Below are positions 24,591-32,224 of a stretch of 41,695 nt of DNA, piece after piece. The notes beneath the pieces were generated by a model that saw only the letters and a list, made by a program, of their open reading frames with translations, made no database searches and had not been told where the DNA came from. Position numbers and translations under genes: made by a program. This DNA comes from Chloroflexota bacterium (lineage in GTDB: Bacteria > Chloroflexota > Anaerolineae > Aggregatilineales > Phototrophicaceae). The DNA lies in the NCBI GenBank assembly GCA_028873975.1, contig JAPPMO010000109.1, forward strand, positions 1 through 41,695, in the 5' to 3' direction. Every line of letters begins with the position of its first letter. The stretch's first letter is position 1.

Positions 24591-24637
24591 TTTAAGCTCT
24601 TGCCTGCTAAAGAGGAGGCGATGTAGGGGACTTTGCC

Positions 24638-24691
24638 GGTCAGTGTCGGCGGTCAGTGTCGGCGGTCAGTGTCTACGCGACCTACGCGACC
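24638..24691. repeat. short tandem repeats
   Basis: ggtcagtgtcggc occurs twice in tandem (24638-24663), then ggtcagtgtctacgcgacc (24664-24682), then another tacgcgacc. The 19-base unit ggtcagtgtctacgcgacc reappears exactly, inverted, at 30347-30365, inside another repeat. Confidence 0.75.
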
Positions 24692-24863
24692 CGCTGAAAC
24701 GCCCGCAAAATATATTCCTCTGTTGGTTTTCTCTGCGCGCTCTGTGTCCTCTGTGTTTAGATTTTGTTGCACGATTTTCTTGGTCCTACTTCTGCCGCTC
24801 TGTGGTGAATTTTTAGTTTCTTCCTTGCATTGCTCCACAAGATACCATTTTTGAAGCGATTGC
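24691..24863. repeat. dispersed intergenic repeat type C, copy 1
   Basis: It shares ccgctgaaacgcccgcaaa, ctctgcgcgctctgtg, ctctgtggtgaattttt and gataccatttttga with 40741-40862, in the same order with different spacing. The middle tract is built of ctctgtg units. It lies just upstream of the promoter of the next gene, as the other copy does. Confidence 0.8.
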
Positions 24864-24886
24864 TCTGGATTGCCCGGTAAAGCCCC

Positions 24887-24916
24887 GTGCCAAACGCTGG
24901 CATTCTATGGCATAAT
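24887..24916 (+). promoter_or_regulatory. possible promoter of the SDR-HAD operon
   Basis: CATAAT at 24911-24916 is a good -10 match, 36 bases before the ATG at 24952. The -35 candidate GTGCCA at 24887-24892 is 18 bases away and weak. Confidence 0.45.
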
Positions 24917-24951
24917 AGCGAGCGGTGTTTGTCACTGAGAGCGAGGTCGCG

Positions 24952-26184
24952 ATGGCTGAAGCGAAACAGTCACTAAATGTCTTTGTCACCGGCGGCGCTG
25001 AAGCTGTTGGTTTGGCAACGGTACGCGCGCTGATGAGACGAGGACACAAGGTCGTAGCAACCGCTTGCGATGCCGAAGGCGCCTTGGCGCTGCGTCTTGC
25101 GGGCGCGCTGCCGGTCTACCCCGACCTCAGCCGCGCCAGCGAGCTGCTGAGCAATTTGCAGCTGGCGAAAGCCGATGCCGTCGTTCATGCCGGTCCACAG
25201 TATTTCGGCGGTTTGCCGCACAGCGCTCAGGAAGTCGCCGCTCATACGGATCAACTGCTGTCTTTCACGGCAGCTGTGGTTCAGGCGGCAAAGGCTCATG
25301 GCGTCCATCGTTTCGTCTCGCTCAGCTTCGGCTATCTTTACGAGGCTGCCCGCGGCGCCGCCAAAGAGGGCGACCGCGATGCCCGCGATAGCGACTATGC
25401 CCCAATGCTGGAAGCGGAGACGATTTTACGGGACAGCGGCTTGAATGGATTTATCGTTCGCAGCGCTTACATCTACGGCGGCAATAGCGCGTCCACAGCA
25501 GCGCTGGCAAAGTCAATCAAGAAATCCCGGACTTTGCGCTCCGGCGCCAAGCCAGCCTCCTGGATTCACGAGGATGACCTGGCAGCGGCTATTGTCAACT
25601 TGCTGGAAGCGGAAGGCGACGTCAATGGGATTGAGACAATCAACGCCGCCGACGACACGCCTCGCAGTCCCGACGAATTTGTGGCGGACCTATGTGATGC
25701 TCTCGGCTTGAGCGCCCCGGGCTTCGGGGGCGGCGGCTACTTGGCTGGGCTGCGTCAGAAGACCTTCCGCGACAAACTGCTGGAAAGAGAGATCGTCATC
25801 AATAGCGACGCGCTGCGCGAGCGCTGCGCTTGGCATCCGCGCCACGGCAGCTTGGAAAGCGGCTTGGAAGCCACCGCTTTGACCTGGCGAATGAAAGACG
25901 CCGTCGACGCTGATGATTTCTACAAGTACGAAGACAAAGCGGCCGAGGCGATCGCATCCTTCGCCTATGACACCGCTTTACTCGCGCCGGTCGCCGTTGA
26001 AGAGAAGCCGGCGCCCAGGGCGGAAGCCACTGTGGAGAAAGCGGCGCCCGTCGAGGCAAGCGCCCCGCCGCCTTCTGATGGTCCCACACCCTGGAACGAG
26101 GACGATGCCAAGCGCGAAGAGCGCAGGCGCAAAGCCCTCGAACGCAAGGCGAAACGCGCTGCCAGGCAATCTGGCGGAAGCTGA
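24952..26184 (+). CDS. NAD-dependent epimerase/dehydratase-like protein (atypical SDR)
   Basis: A 410-residue protein with an N-terminal Rossmann fold (NVFVTGGAEAVGLATVRAL, a slightly altered GxxGxxG). Epimerase-like strands follow (ADAVVHAGPQ, GVHRFVSLSFGYLY, IVRSAYIYGG, SWIHEDDLAAAIV). The canonical YxxxK active-site pair is not clear, so catalysis in the usual SDR way is doubtful. The C-terminal ~60 residues are a Pro/Ala/Glu-rich linker ending in a very basic tail (REERRRKALERKAKRAARQ). The GTG at 24925 is in frame, but ATG 24952 has GCGAGG in front and starts at the fold. Two more rightward genes follow within a few bases, so they probably share a transcript. Confidence 0.78.
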   Translation: MAEAKQSLNVFVTGGAEAVGLATVRALMRRGHKVVATACDAEGALALRLAGALPVYPDLSRASELLSNLQLAKADAVVHAGPQYFGGLPHSAQEVAAHTDQLLSFTAAVVQAAKAHGVHRFVSLSFGYLYEAARGAAKEGDRDARDSDYAPMLEAETILRDSGLNGFIVRSAYIYGGNSASTAALAKSIKKSRTLRSGAKPASWIHEDDLAAAIVNLLEAEGDVNGIETINAADDTPRSPDEFVADLCDALGLSAPGFGGGGYLAGLRQKTFRDKLLEREIVINSDALRERCAWHPRHGSLESGLEATALTWRMKDAVDADDFYKYEDKAAEAIASFAYDTALLAPVAVEEKPAPRAEATVEKAAPVEASAPPPSDGPTPWNEDDAKREERRRKALERKAKRAARQSGGS

Positions 26185-26189
26185 GCAAA

Positions 26190-26966
26190 ATGCCGAGCCA
26201 ATTAAAAGCCATCCTCTTTGATTTTGACGATACCTTGATCGATTGGAGTGGCGTCGCGCTGGGCTGGCGGGAACTCGAGGCGAAGCGGCTATCCCGAGTC
26301 TTGTCATTCGTAAATGCCCGTACCGAGCACAATTTGACCGACCTTGACAGCCTCGTCGATACCTACACGGAACGAACGCGGGACGCTTGGGCTGCGGCGA
26401 GCGCGAATCTGCGCGCCCCGATAATGCCGGACATCCTGCTCTCAACCTTGACTGACATGGGCGTGCCCGAAGCAGCTTCCTGTCTTGACGAGGTCCTTTC
26501 AGCCTATGATTGGAGCGCCGTGCCCGGGACGGTCGTCTATCCGGACGTGCCACCCGCCCTTGAATTGCTCCGCAGTAACGGAATCCGGGCCGGAATCGTC
26601 ACCAATGCCTCGCTGCCGATGTGGATGCGCGACAACGAATTGAGGGAACACGGCCTGATTGACTATTTTTCCGATTGCCGGCTTTCCGCCGCCGATGTCG
26701 GTTACCTCAAACCGCACTCCCGCATCTTCCGACGCGCTTTGGAGGAAATGGGCGCGTCGGCGGAGGAAACCGTCTTTGTCGGCGACAATCCCGTTGCGGA
26801 TGTCGCCGGCGCGCAAGCAGTCGGCATGCTCGCCGTGCGCCGGCTGAACCCAGGGGCAAGCGACAACGGACATCTTGCCAAGCCGCACGAGATCGTGACT
26901 TCGCTGGCCGAATTGCCGAGCCTGCTGGACAACTGGTATCCGGACTGGCGCCAAAATGGCAAGTGA
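26190..26966 (+). CDS. HAD superfamily hydrolase
   Basis: A 258-residue phosphatase-like protein of HAD subfamily I. Motif I is FDFDDTLID near residue 10 (the two catalytic Asp). Motif II is IVTNAS near 133, motif III the Lys of GYLKPHS, and motif IV VGDNPVADVAGAQ. The cap domain is helical and sits between motifs I and II. The substrate is not predictable; relatives act on small phosphorylated metabolites. It starts 6 bases after the SDR stop and overlaps the next gene by 11 bases, which suggests translational coupling. Confidence 0.88.
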   Translation: MPSQLKAILFDFDDTLIDWSGVALGWRELEAKRLSRVLSFVNARTEHNLTDLDSLVDTYTERTRDAWAAASANLRAPIMPDILLSTLTDMGVPEAASCLDEVLSAYDWSAVPGTVVYPDVPPALELLRSNGIRAGIVTNASLPMWMRDNELREHGLIDYFSDCRLSAADVGYLKPHSRIFRRALEEMGASAEETVFVGDNPVADVAGAQAVGMLAVRRLNPGASDNGHLAKPHEIVTSLAELPSLLDNWYPDWRQNGK

Positions 26967-27504
26967 ACTCTCGCTCCACGGCGATCTTAACCTCATCATC
27001 ACTGGCTACATCGAACCGAATAGACCCCGTATATCGCGGCAACTGGCGCTGCAACTTGGCATGGAGTTGATCGATGTCGAACGTCGAATTGAAGAGCGCT
27101 TCGGGGAAACCATCGACCGCATTCGCGCGCAGTACGGGCAACAGCGCCTGAAAGCCATCGAAACAGAAGTTATGGATGACGTCGCCTTGTACCGGCGCGC
27201 GCTGATTCGCGTCTCGGGCAATACACTTGTCAACAGCGGGCATCTGCAAGAAATACAGCGAAACGGACTTGTCGTCTGCCTGGTGGCATCGCTGGATTCT
27301 GTTCTGCGCCGCATTCACTTAACTCTTGGCGCCCGCTATCACGACCCGGTTGAGCGATCGCTGGCCATCGGCGAATTGCAGCGCGAGTGGAAAATACGCG
27401 AAGCTGAAAACGTGGTCGAATTCGATGCCACCTACATCAGCGAGACTGAACTGATCGAGCAGATCGCGAATTACTGGCGCGACCTCGCTTTGAGGCGCGG
27501 TTAG
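26956..27504 (+). CDS. shikimate-kinase-like protein lacking the P-loop
   Basis: The 182 residues follow the shikimate kinase layout. After the first strand (LNLIITGY), where kinases carry GxxGxGKS/T, this protein has GYIEPNRPRIS. A helix and ALQLGMELIDVERRIEERFGETI follow, equivalent to LAxxLGxxFxDxDxxIExxxGxxI in true enzymes. The later GExxFRxxE is altered to GQQRLKAIE, and the GGG loop is absent. So the ATP-binding and shikimate-binding residues are mostly lost and kinase activity is unlikely. This may be a regulatory or scaffold descendant. The start overlaps the end of the HAD gene by 11 bases. It is convergent with the UxaA-family gene, with 13 bases between them. Confidence 0.65.
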   Translation: MASELSLHGDLNLIITGYIEPNRPRISRQLALQLGMELIDVERRIEERFGETIDRIRAQYGQQRLKAIETEVMDDVALYRRALIRVSGNTLVNSGHLQEIQRNGLVVCLVASLDSVLRRIHLTLGARYHDPVERSLAIGELQREWKIREAENVVEFDATYISETELIEQIANYWRDLALRRG

Positions 27505-27517
27505 TCGCCGGCGGCGC

Positions 27518-30178
27518 TCAAAACGAAACGCCAGTCAGGCCGCGAGTGACCTGGAAATCGTGTGTGCCCGTCAGTTCATGTTTGGGGACATGGTCGCCGC
27601 GCAAGGTATCTACTACCAAGCCAAGCAAGTCCGCCGAGCAGTCGCGGTCAGGCCGCAATACCGCATCCAGATCCTGCGCCGATCCCGCTCCAAAGGTCAC
27701 TTGCAGCAGCGGTACCAATGGGTGCCCCGCCAGCGCATAGCCTTCGTTCACGCCCAACATCAGTTCTAGGCCCGCCGCGCCCAGGCCGGTCAGCGTTTCG
27801 CTCCAATGCTGGCGCGGGCTGGCCATCACATGGAAGCCGGCTTTCAGCGCCAGCTGACCGTAACCCAGCGTCGCGGACCTTTCCTCGTTCAGCCCGAGCT
27901 CGCGCATAAATGCGCCATCCAGCAAGCTGTCTTTGTCCGAGACAACTACAGTGCCTCCGCCGCGCGCGATCATCTTGCACAGATCCGCCAGGCTGCGCGC
28001 GGCGCCGTCGCTGATCGTCCCAGCCGACAACAGCCCCAGCCGCAAAGCTTCCATGCCCGCAGTACGGGGCGAAGGGACGCTGTCGCCGTCGATCCGCTCT
28101 TGGAACCAGCGCAGCATCTTCTGCATGACGGAATTGATTCCGCCGTCCAACTGAATGCTTGCCCAGCCATAGTCCGCCGGATCCAAGCCGCGCTCGGCCA
28201 TTAACTGCCGAAAATAGCTGTTGTGCGTGATCTCGCAGCCATGCTCCAAAAGCAGCGCGTGCCGCAGTTTGGGATGCTGCAGATAGCTGATTAAACTGTC
28301 CTTGTATTCGGGCACGACCGTGCCGCCGCAGCCCTCCGTATGCACGAGCGTGACAAATCGCGACAATCCGGCGGACTCCGCCAAATCGCTGTTATTGAGC
28401 GTGTCAGTAGTTAGGCGGGCGATCTGGCCCGAACACAGACTCGTAGGCAGCACCATGCCGACCTGTTCCGTACTTAGCTGGCCGCGGCTCTCATAAACGG
28501 GTATCGAAACGCTGGGCGCATGTACATCCGCAGCGATGCCCAGCGGTTCTCCCGAATAGGACCGATCTTCCAGCACCGTGACATTGACCGGACGCGTCTG
28601 CTGCCAATCGCGCCAGATCTGGACTTGGTGATGCCCGGCTCTTTCGCCCAGGGAGCGTTGCCCGCTGGCCACGTCAACTGTCAGATCAAGCGTGCGCGCG
28701 CCGAGGTCGTCCAGCGGGCTGCCGTCCAGATATTCTCCCGCGTTCACATCCATGTCGTATTTCAGCAGGTTGTGACGCGCGCTGGTCGTGACGATCTTGA
28801 TGGTCGGGACAAAGGGGAAATTCGTGATCGAGCCATTGCCGGTGACAAAATAGATCATGTTGCTGCCGCTAGCCACTTGACCGGCGATGCTTTCCAAATC
28901 ATTGCCCGGGCTATCCATGAAGTAGAAGCCGCCGCTCGTCATCCGTTGGCTGTATTCGATGACATCATGCAGCGGCACATCGGGATTGCGCTTGGCCGCC
29001 GCGCCCAGCGATTTGAGATATATGTTGTACAGTCCGCGATATTTGTTGCCGCCGGATGGATTGCCCTCGGCGGTTTGCCCGTGCCAGCCGACCCATTCCT
29101 TGAATCGTTCCACTTTTGATAGAAAGCCCCGCGCCGTTTCCAACCGTTCCACCTTGTCCAGCACATAAGACTCGGCGCCGATGAGCTCGTCAGTTTCCGC
29201 CAGATTGGCGGAACCGCCATAACGAATGACTTCTTTGGCGACCCAAGCCGCCAGCGGGTTGCCGCTCACGCCGGAAAAAGCGTCCGAGCCCCCGCACTGC
29301 AAGGCGATCTTGAGATGACTCAAGGATTGCGCGCTCCGCTCGGCAGCATTCACCCGGGGCAACCAGGACTTGAGCAAGTCTTTGAACCATTCGACATTGA
29401 CCTCAAAGCTTCTGTCGAGCGAGTAGAAGGCATGTGTCACATGCTCCAGAGGGTAGTCATTGTCCAGCAGATACTGACGCAGGTCGGCATTGGTGACCGC
29501 TTCGCTGCCGTAATCAAGCGCCACAACCGCCCCGACATTGGGATGGACGACGAAACCGGCCAGGGTGCGCAAGAGCAGCTCGCGATTGTTGGGATCGCGG
29601 TGTCCCCCTTCGGTATGCGCCACCGGCACGATCCCGTCAACATTGTCGTATTCCTCAGCCATAGCGGCTGTGAGCTGCGCCAGTGCGCGAACAAATCCAG
29701 CCACCAGAGAAGTCGTGCCGAGCGCGACAATCATGTTCCGCGTGCCGGCGCCGCGGCCGCCCGACCGAGCATACCCTTCGAAGAATCGCGAATGATCGTA
29801 TCTGGACAGGGGCTGCGCAGGCAGAAAAGACGATTCATCAAACTCAAAAGGGGCGATATGGTTGTCAAAATTGGGCTCCGCCGGCAAGTCGAAATCCAAT
29901 TCACGACGATTTAACTCAATCTGCACGCCCTCGTTGATCACGTACTCGCCGGCGGCGATATCGCGGGTGGCGATGCCAAAGCGCTGCCCCCAGGAGGTCA
30001 GGGTCTCGCCATTGCCGATAGGTTGAACCGCGAAGCGATGCCCTTCAAGAATAGTGTGCGAAAGCGCATATTGGCCATCGCCCTGCTGGACGCGCGTCCC
30101 CGCGGGCAGGTCGCGGATAGCGATAGCGCAATTGTCGCCCGGGTCCGGCAAACGTCCGATTTCCTTCAGATTTGGCAT
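27518..30178 (-). CDS. UxaA-family sugar-acid dehydratase (altronate/galactarate type), extended
   Basis: An 886-residue protein. Residues ~10-95 form an SAF domain (DLPAGTRV, DIAAGEYVINEG). They are followed by the long D-galactarate/altronate dehydratase region with GYARSGGRGAGTRN, VPVAHTEGGHRD, CGGSDAFSGVSGNP and VTGNGSITNFPFVPTIKI. These enzymes dehydrate C6 sugar acids using iron. Usual lengths are about 500 aa. Here ~310 further residues follow, and they resemble a second partial copy: VGMVLPTSLCSGQIA, VHTEGCGG, LLEHGCEIT. The exact substrate is open (altronate, galactarate or a related acid). The start is ATG 30178 with GGGACC upstream. It stands alone, with a repeat upstream. Confidence 0.82.
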   Translation of the reverse strand: MPNLKEIGRLPDPGDNCAIAIRDLPAGTRVQQGDGQYALSHTILEGHRFAVQPIGNGETLTSWGQRFGIATRDIAAGEYVINEGVQIELNRRELDFDLPAEPNFDNHIAPFEFDESSFLPAQPLSRYDHSRFFEGYARSGGRGAGTRNMIVALGTTSLVAGFVRALAQLTAAMAEEYDNVDGIVPVAHTEGGHRDPNNRELLLRTLAGFVVHPNVGAVVALDYGSEAVTNADLRQYLLDNDYPLEHVTHAFYSLDRSFEVNVEWFKDLLKSWLPRVNAAERSAQSLSHLKIALQCGGSDAFSGVSGNPLAAWVAKEVIRYGGSANLAETDELIGAESYVLDKVERLETARGFLSKVERFKEWVGWHGQTAEGNPSGGNKYRGLYNIYLKSLGAAAKRNPDVPLHDVIEYSQRMTSGGFYFMDSPGNDLESIAGQVASGSNMIYFVTGNGSITNFPFVPTIKIVTTSARHNLLKYDMDVNAGEYLDGSPLDDLGARTLDLTVDVASGQRSLGERAGHHQVQIWRDWQQTRPVNVTVLEDRSYSGEPLGIAADVHAPSVSIPVYESRGQLSTEQVGMVLPTSLCSGQIARLTTDTLNNSDLAESAGLSRFVTLVHTEGCGGTVVPEYKDSLISYLQHPKLRHALLLEHGCEITHNSYFRQLMAERGLDPADYGWASIQLDGGINSVMQKMLRWFQERIDGDSVPSPRTAGMEALRLGLLSAGTISDGAARSLADLCKMIARGGGTVVVSDKDSLLDGAFMRELGLNEERSATLGYGQLALKAGFHVMASPRQHWSETLTGLGAAGLELMLGVNEGYALAGHPLVPLLQVTFGAGSAQDLDAVLRPDRDCSADLLGLVVDTLRGDHVPKHELTGTHDFQVTRGLTGVSF

Positions 30179-30296
30179 GGCATGGTCCCATTCGCAAACT
30201 CAGCCGCCGCTCGCGGCTGATGTATCAAATTCTGTAATATCCCCCAAATTGTGCCACCGAAGTCGCGGATTTGCCACCTGATGCGCAGATCGGTCA

Positions 30297-30476
30297 TGTA
30301 TCGAATTCGGGTGAAATTCAAATGAGCCACATTCGATTTCACCACAGGTCGCGTAGACACTGACCATCAAGACACGAAGGACACAAAGAAAAGGACTATT
30401 TCGCAAGCAATTCTCAGTGCCCTCGGTTTCCTCGGTGGCCTCGGTGGTTAATCTTTTTGTTTCAACCGAAAAGGAT
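30297..30476. repeat. dispersed intergenic repeat type A, copy 2, with a nested 22-base insertion
   Basis: It matches 18327-18477 from tgtatcga through gaaattcaaatgag, gacacgaaggacacaaag, agactatttcgcaa and ctttttgtttcaacc. After ccaca it carries about 22 additional bases containing ggtcgcgtagacactgacc (30347-30365). That 19-mer is the exact reverse complement of 24664-24682. It lies between the divergent UxaA-family and EthD-like genes. Confidence 0.8.
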
Positions 30477-30545
30477 TCGCTACCCGGAGACCATGGGTTG
30501 TATAGCAGTCAGTTTTGCCAGCCTGCGCCGAAAGCCGATCAATGC

Positions 30546-30574
30546 TTGAACATCGCTCTTTTGTCGCCTATGGT
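30546..30574 (+). promoter_or_regulatory. possible promoter of the EthD-like gene
   Basis: TTGAAC (30546-30551) and TATGGT (30569-30574) are 17 bases apart, each matching 4 of 6 consensus positions. They are 37 bases before the ATG. Confidence 0.4.
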
Positions 30575-30611
30575 ATGGTCTGCGAGCCGGCCACCGAACT
30601 GAAAGCCTGCG

Positions 30612-31013
30612 ATGATCAAGTTCATGATCGTATTTGATCAACCCGAGGACCCGGAAAACTTCGAAAACGTCTATCAAGATTTTCTGGCATTGGTGGAACG
30701 GATGCCCCATATTCTGCGCCGGCAGGTGGTCCATATCACCGGCAGCCCGCAGGGCGCGCCCAGGTTCTACCGCATTCTGGAACTCTATTTTGAATCGACG
30801 GATGCTCAGCAAAGCGCGCTGATGTCGGCGATCGGTCAGGAAGCCGGCCAGGAATTGAGCCGCCTTCCGCAGGGCGCCGTGCAATTGCTCTTCGCTGATG
30901 TCTATGAAGAAGCAGGCGGCAGCACAGCGCTGAGCACAAGCCCGGCGGAAGAAACGGAAGAAGCGCGGGACACGGAGGCTGAAGCCGAATCACCCGCGAA
31001 GCAGGGATTTTAA
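30612..31013 (+). CDS. EthD-like dimeric alpha-beta barrel protein
   Basis: A 133-residue protein. The first ~95 residues (MIKFMIVFDQPEDPENFENVY, shown here split as MIKFMIVF and DPENFENVYQDF) have the start and spacing of EthD-family ferredoxin-like barrels. A FYRILELYFES strand and a helix ending LFADVYEE follow. The family includes small-molecule oxygenase or decarboxylase accessory proteins; no substrate is evident. The last ~35 residues are an acidic, Thr/Ser/Glu-rich tail without structure. The reading frame ends inside the 3' end of the convergent glycosylase gene (24-base overlap). The ribosome-binding site is weak (GAAAG). Confidence 0.65.
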   Translation: MIKFMIVFDQPEDPENFENVYQDFLALVERMPHILRRQVVHITGSPQGAPRFYRILELYFESTDAQQSALMSAIGQEAGQELSRLPQGAVQLLFADVYEEAGGSTALSTSPAEETEEARDTEAEAESPAKQGF

Positions 31014-31637
31014 GCCCGCGACAAACTCGTTTTTTCCGCCCTGCGCAGGATGCCGCACTTTGTCGCAATTGATGCCGATCTTTCCCAGCGTTTCGAAAGC
31101 GACATTCCCCACAGCGATCACCCTTTGAAAGCGCCACAGTTCCATCACTTCTCGCAGAAATACCGCGCCCGCTTCGGTCTCCGCCCGTCGCGGCTTGCGA
31201 TTGCTGCGCGCGCTGCCGAGCTTGCAGGGATGAAAGGGAAAGGTATTCCAGATAAAAGGCAGCACGCCGAGTTCCGCCAGCGCGCCCCAAACAATAGTCG
31301 CGGTTTGCTCGCCATAGATGCCCTCGAAACCCGCTTCATCGACATCGCGATAGCCGGCTGCGCTGCCAAATATATCGAATCCGGGTACGCCTTCCAGCAG
31401 AATCTTGCGGCTGGTCACAGGCACGCCGGTCAAACGGCAACCGCGATAGCCCGGCGCTTCCATCACCAGCATGGTGTCTGGCGTCAGCCGCGCGAAATGC
31501 CGCAAATACAGTCGCAGGTTCTGCCGCCGGATATCGTTGTTGGCAATATCATAAGCATATTCGTTAAAGGTATCTGCAGCCGTGTCCGTACGCGCCAATC
31601 GGTCGATTAGCGCTTCGATTTGGGTCTCGCTACTCAT
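30990..31637 (-). CDS. uracil-DNA glycosylase superfamily protein
   Basis: A 215-residue protein with the UDG-like fold pattern. MLVMEAPGYRGCRLTGVPVTS resembles the first active-site strand and loop, here split as VMEAPGYRG and LTGVPVTS. The middle has WNTFPFHPCK, and the late strand VIAVGNVAFETL leads into VRHPAQGGKNEF, where UDG proteins have HPS. Such enzymes excise uracil or deaminated bases from DNA; this divergent subgroup has not been assigned to a numbered UDG family here. The start is ATG 31637 with GGAGGCG. An in-frame start at 31736 adds 33 residues without family likeness. The 3' end overlaps the convergent EthD-like gene. Confidence 0.75.
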   Translation of the reverse strand: MSSETQIEALIDRLARTDTAADTFNEYAYDIANNDIRRQNLRLYLRHFARLTPDTMLVMEAPGYRGCRLTGVPVTSRKILLEGVPGFDIFGSAAGYRDVDEAGFEGIYGEQTATIVWGALAELGVLPFIWNTFPFHPCKLGSARSNRKPRRAETEAGAVFLREVMELWRFQRVIAVGNVAFETLGKIGINCDKVRHPAQGGKNEFVAGLKSLLRG

Positions 31638-31802
31638 CTTCGCCTCCGCGTCCGGGCCCGGTTCAGTATATTCCGAGCCAGCGCGCCGCAAATATGGCGC
31701 AACCATGCCATTGTAATGCAGGAATGAGAGTACCATAGGGCTGACAGTATTGTCGCGATCAACAGCTTGTCTGCCGGATTAGCCGTCGCCCGGGGCTTGC
31801 TT

Positions 31803-31822
31803 GCGCCTGCAGCAACCAGCGC
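31803..31822. repeat. 20-bp direct repeat, left copy
   Basis: gcgcctgcagcaaccagcgc is repeated at 32111-32130 with one change (A to G). The two copies bracket 288 bases that contain type B repeat material. Confidence 0.7.
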
Positions 31823-31826
31823 AGGC

Positions 31827-31910
31827 CAATCGCACCAGAATAAACATCGCTGCAACTTAGCCAAAGCAGGCTCAAATTTAACCACCGAGGACACCGAGAA
31901 CACCGAGAAA
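31827..31910. repeat. dispersed intergenic repeat type B, copy 2
   Basis: It is nearly identical to 24518-24580 (two differences in 63 bases). It continues as three 9-base units accaccgag, gacaccgag and aacaccgag. Together with 32034-32072, whose ctctgtg units are roughly complementary, it would make the ends of a long imperfect inverted repeat. Confidence 0.85.
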
Positions 31911-32033
31911 AGCAAGTAAAATCAATTCTCTTGTCTTATTGCAGACATGTTTTTGAGCGACAGATGTGGTTTCCCTGGCGACTTTGCAATATACAGGTGG
32001 CGGATTTAGAGAGTAAGTCGTCAAAACACCCTC

Positions 32034-32072
32034 AACTCTGTGACCTCTGTGTTCTCTGTGGTTTTATTTTGG
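32034..32072. repeat. CTCTGTG tract, right arm of an inverted repeat element
   Basis: Units ctctgtgac, ctctgtgtt and ctctgtggt follow each other. The reverse complement (accacagag, aacacagag) differs from the accaccgag/aacaccgag units at 31880-31907 by one base per unit. The same left/right arrangement is seen in the copies near 18.4, 24.6-24.8, 30.4 and 40.7-40.8 kb. Confidence 0.65.
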
Positions 32073-32110
32073 TTTGAATTCTTGACCATTCTGCGAATGC
32101 GCGATGTGGT

Positions 32111-32130
32111 GCGCCTGCGGCAACCAGCGC
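32111..32130. repeat. 20-bp direct repeat, right copy
   Basis: gcgcctgcggcaaccagcgc matches 31803-31822 at 19 of 20 positions and closes the 31.8-32.1 kb block. Confidence 0.7.
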
Positions 32131-32139
32131 CAAATTGAC

Positions 32140-32168
32140 TTGGAAAACGATTTAAAGGCGTTTATAGT
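32140..32168 (+). promoter_or_regulatory. promoter of the CARDB-like membrane protein gene
   Basis: TTGGAA (32140-32145) and TATAGT (32163-32168) are 17 bases apart, 57 bases before the ATG at 32225. An overlapping TTGACT at 32135 is too far from the -10. Confidence 0.55.
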
Positions 32169-32224
32169 ATGGCGACGATCCAATAGTCACAGGCGCGGGG
32201 AAGGCAATTTGAAAGCAATTCCAC

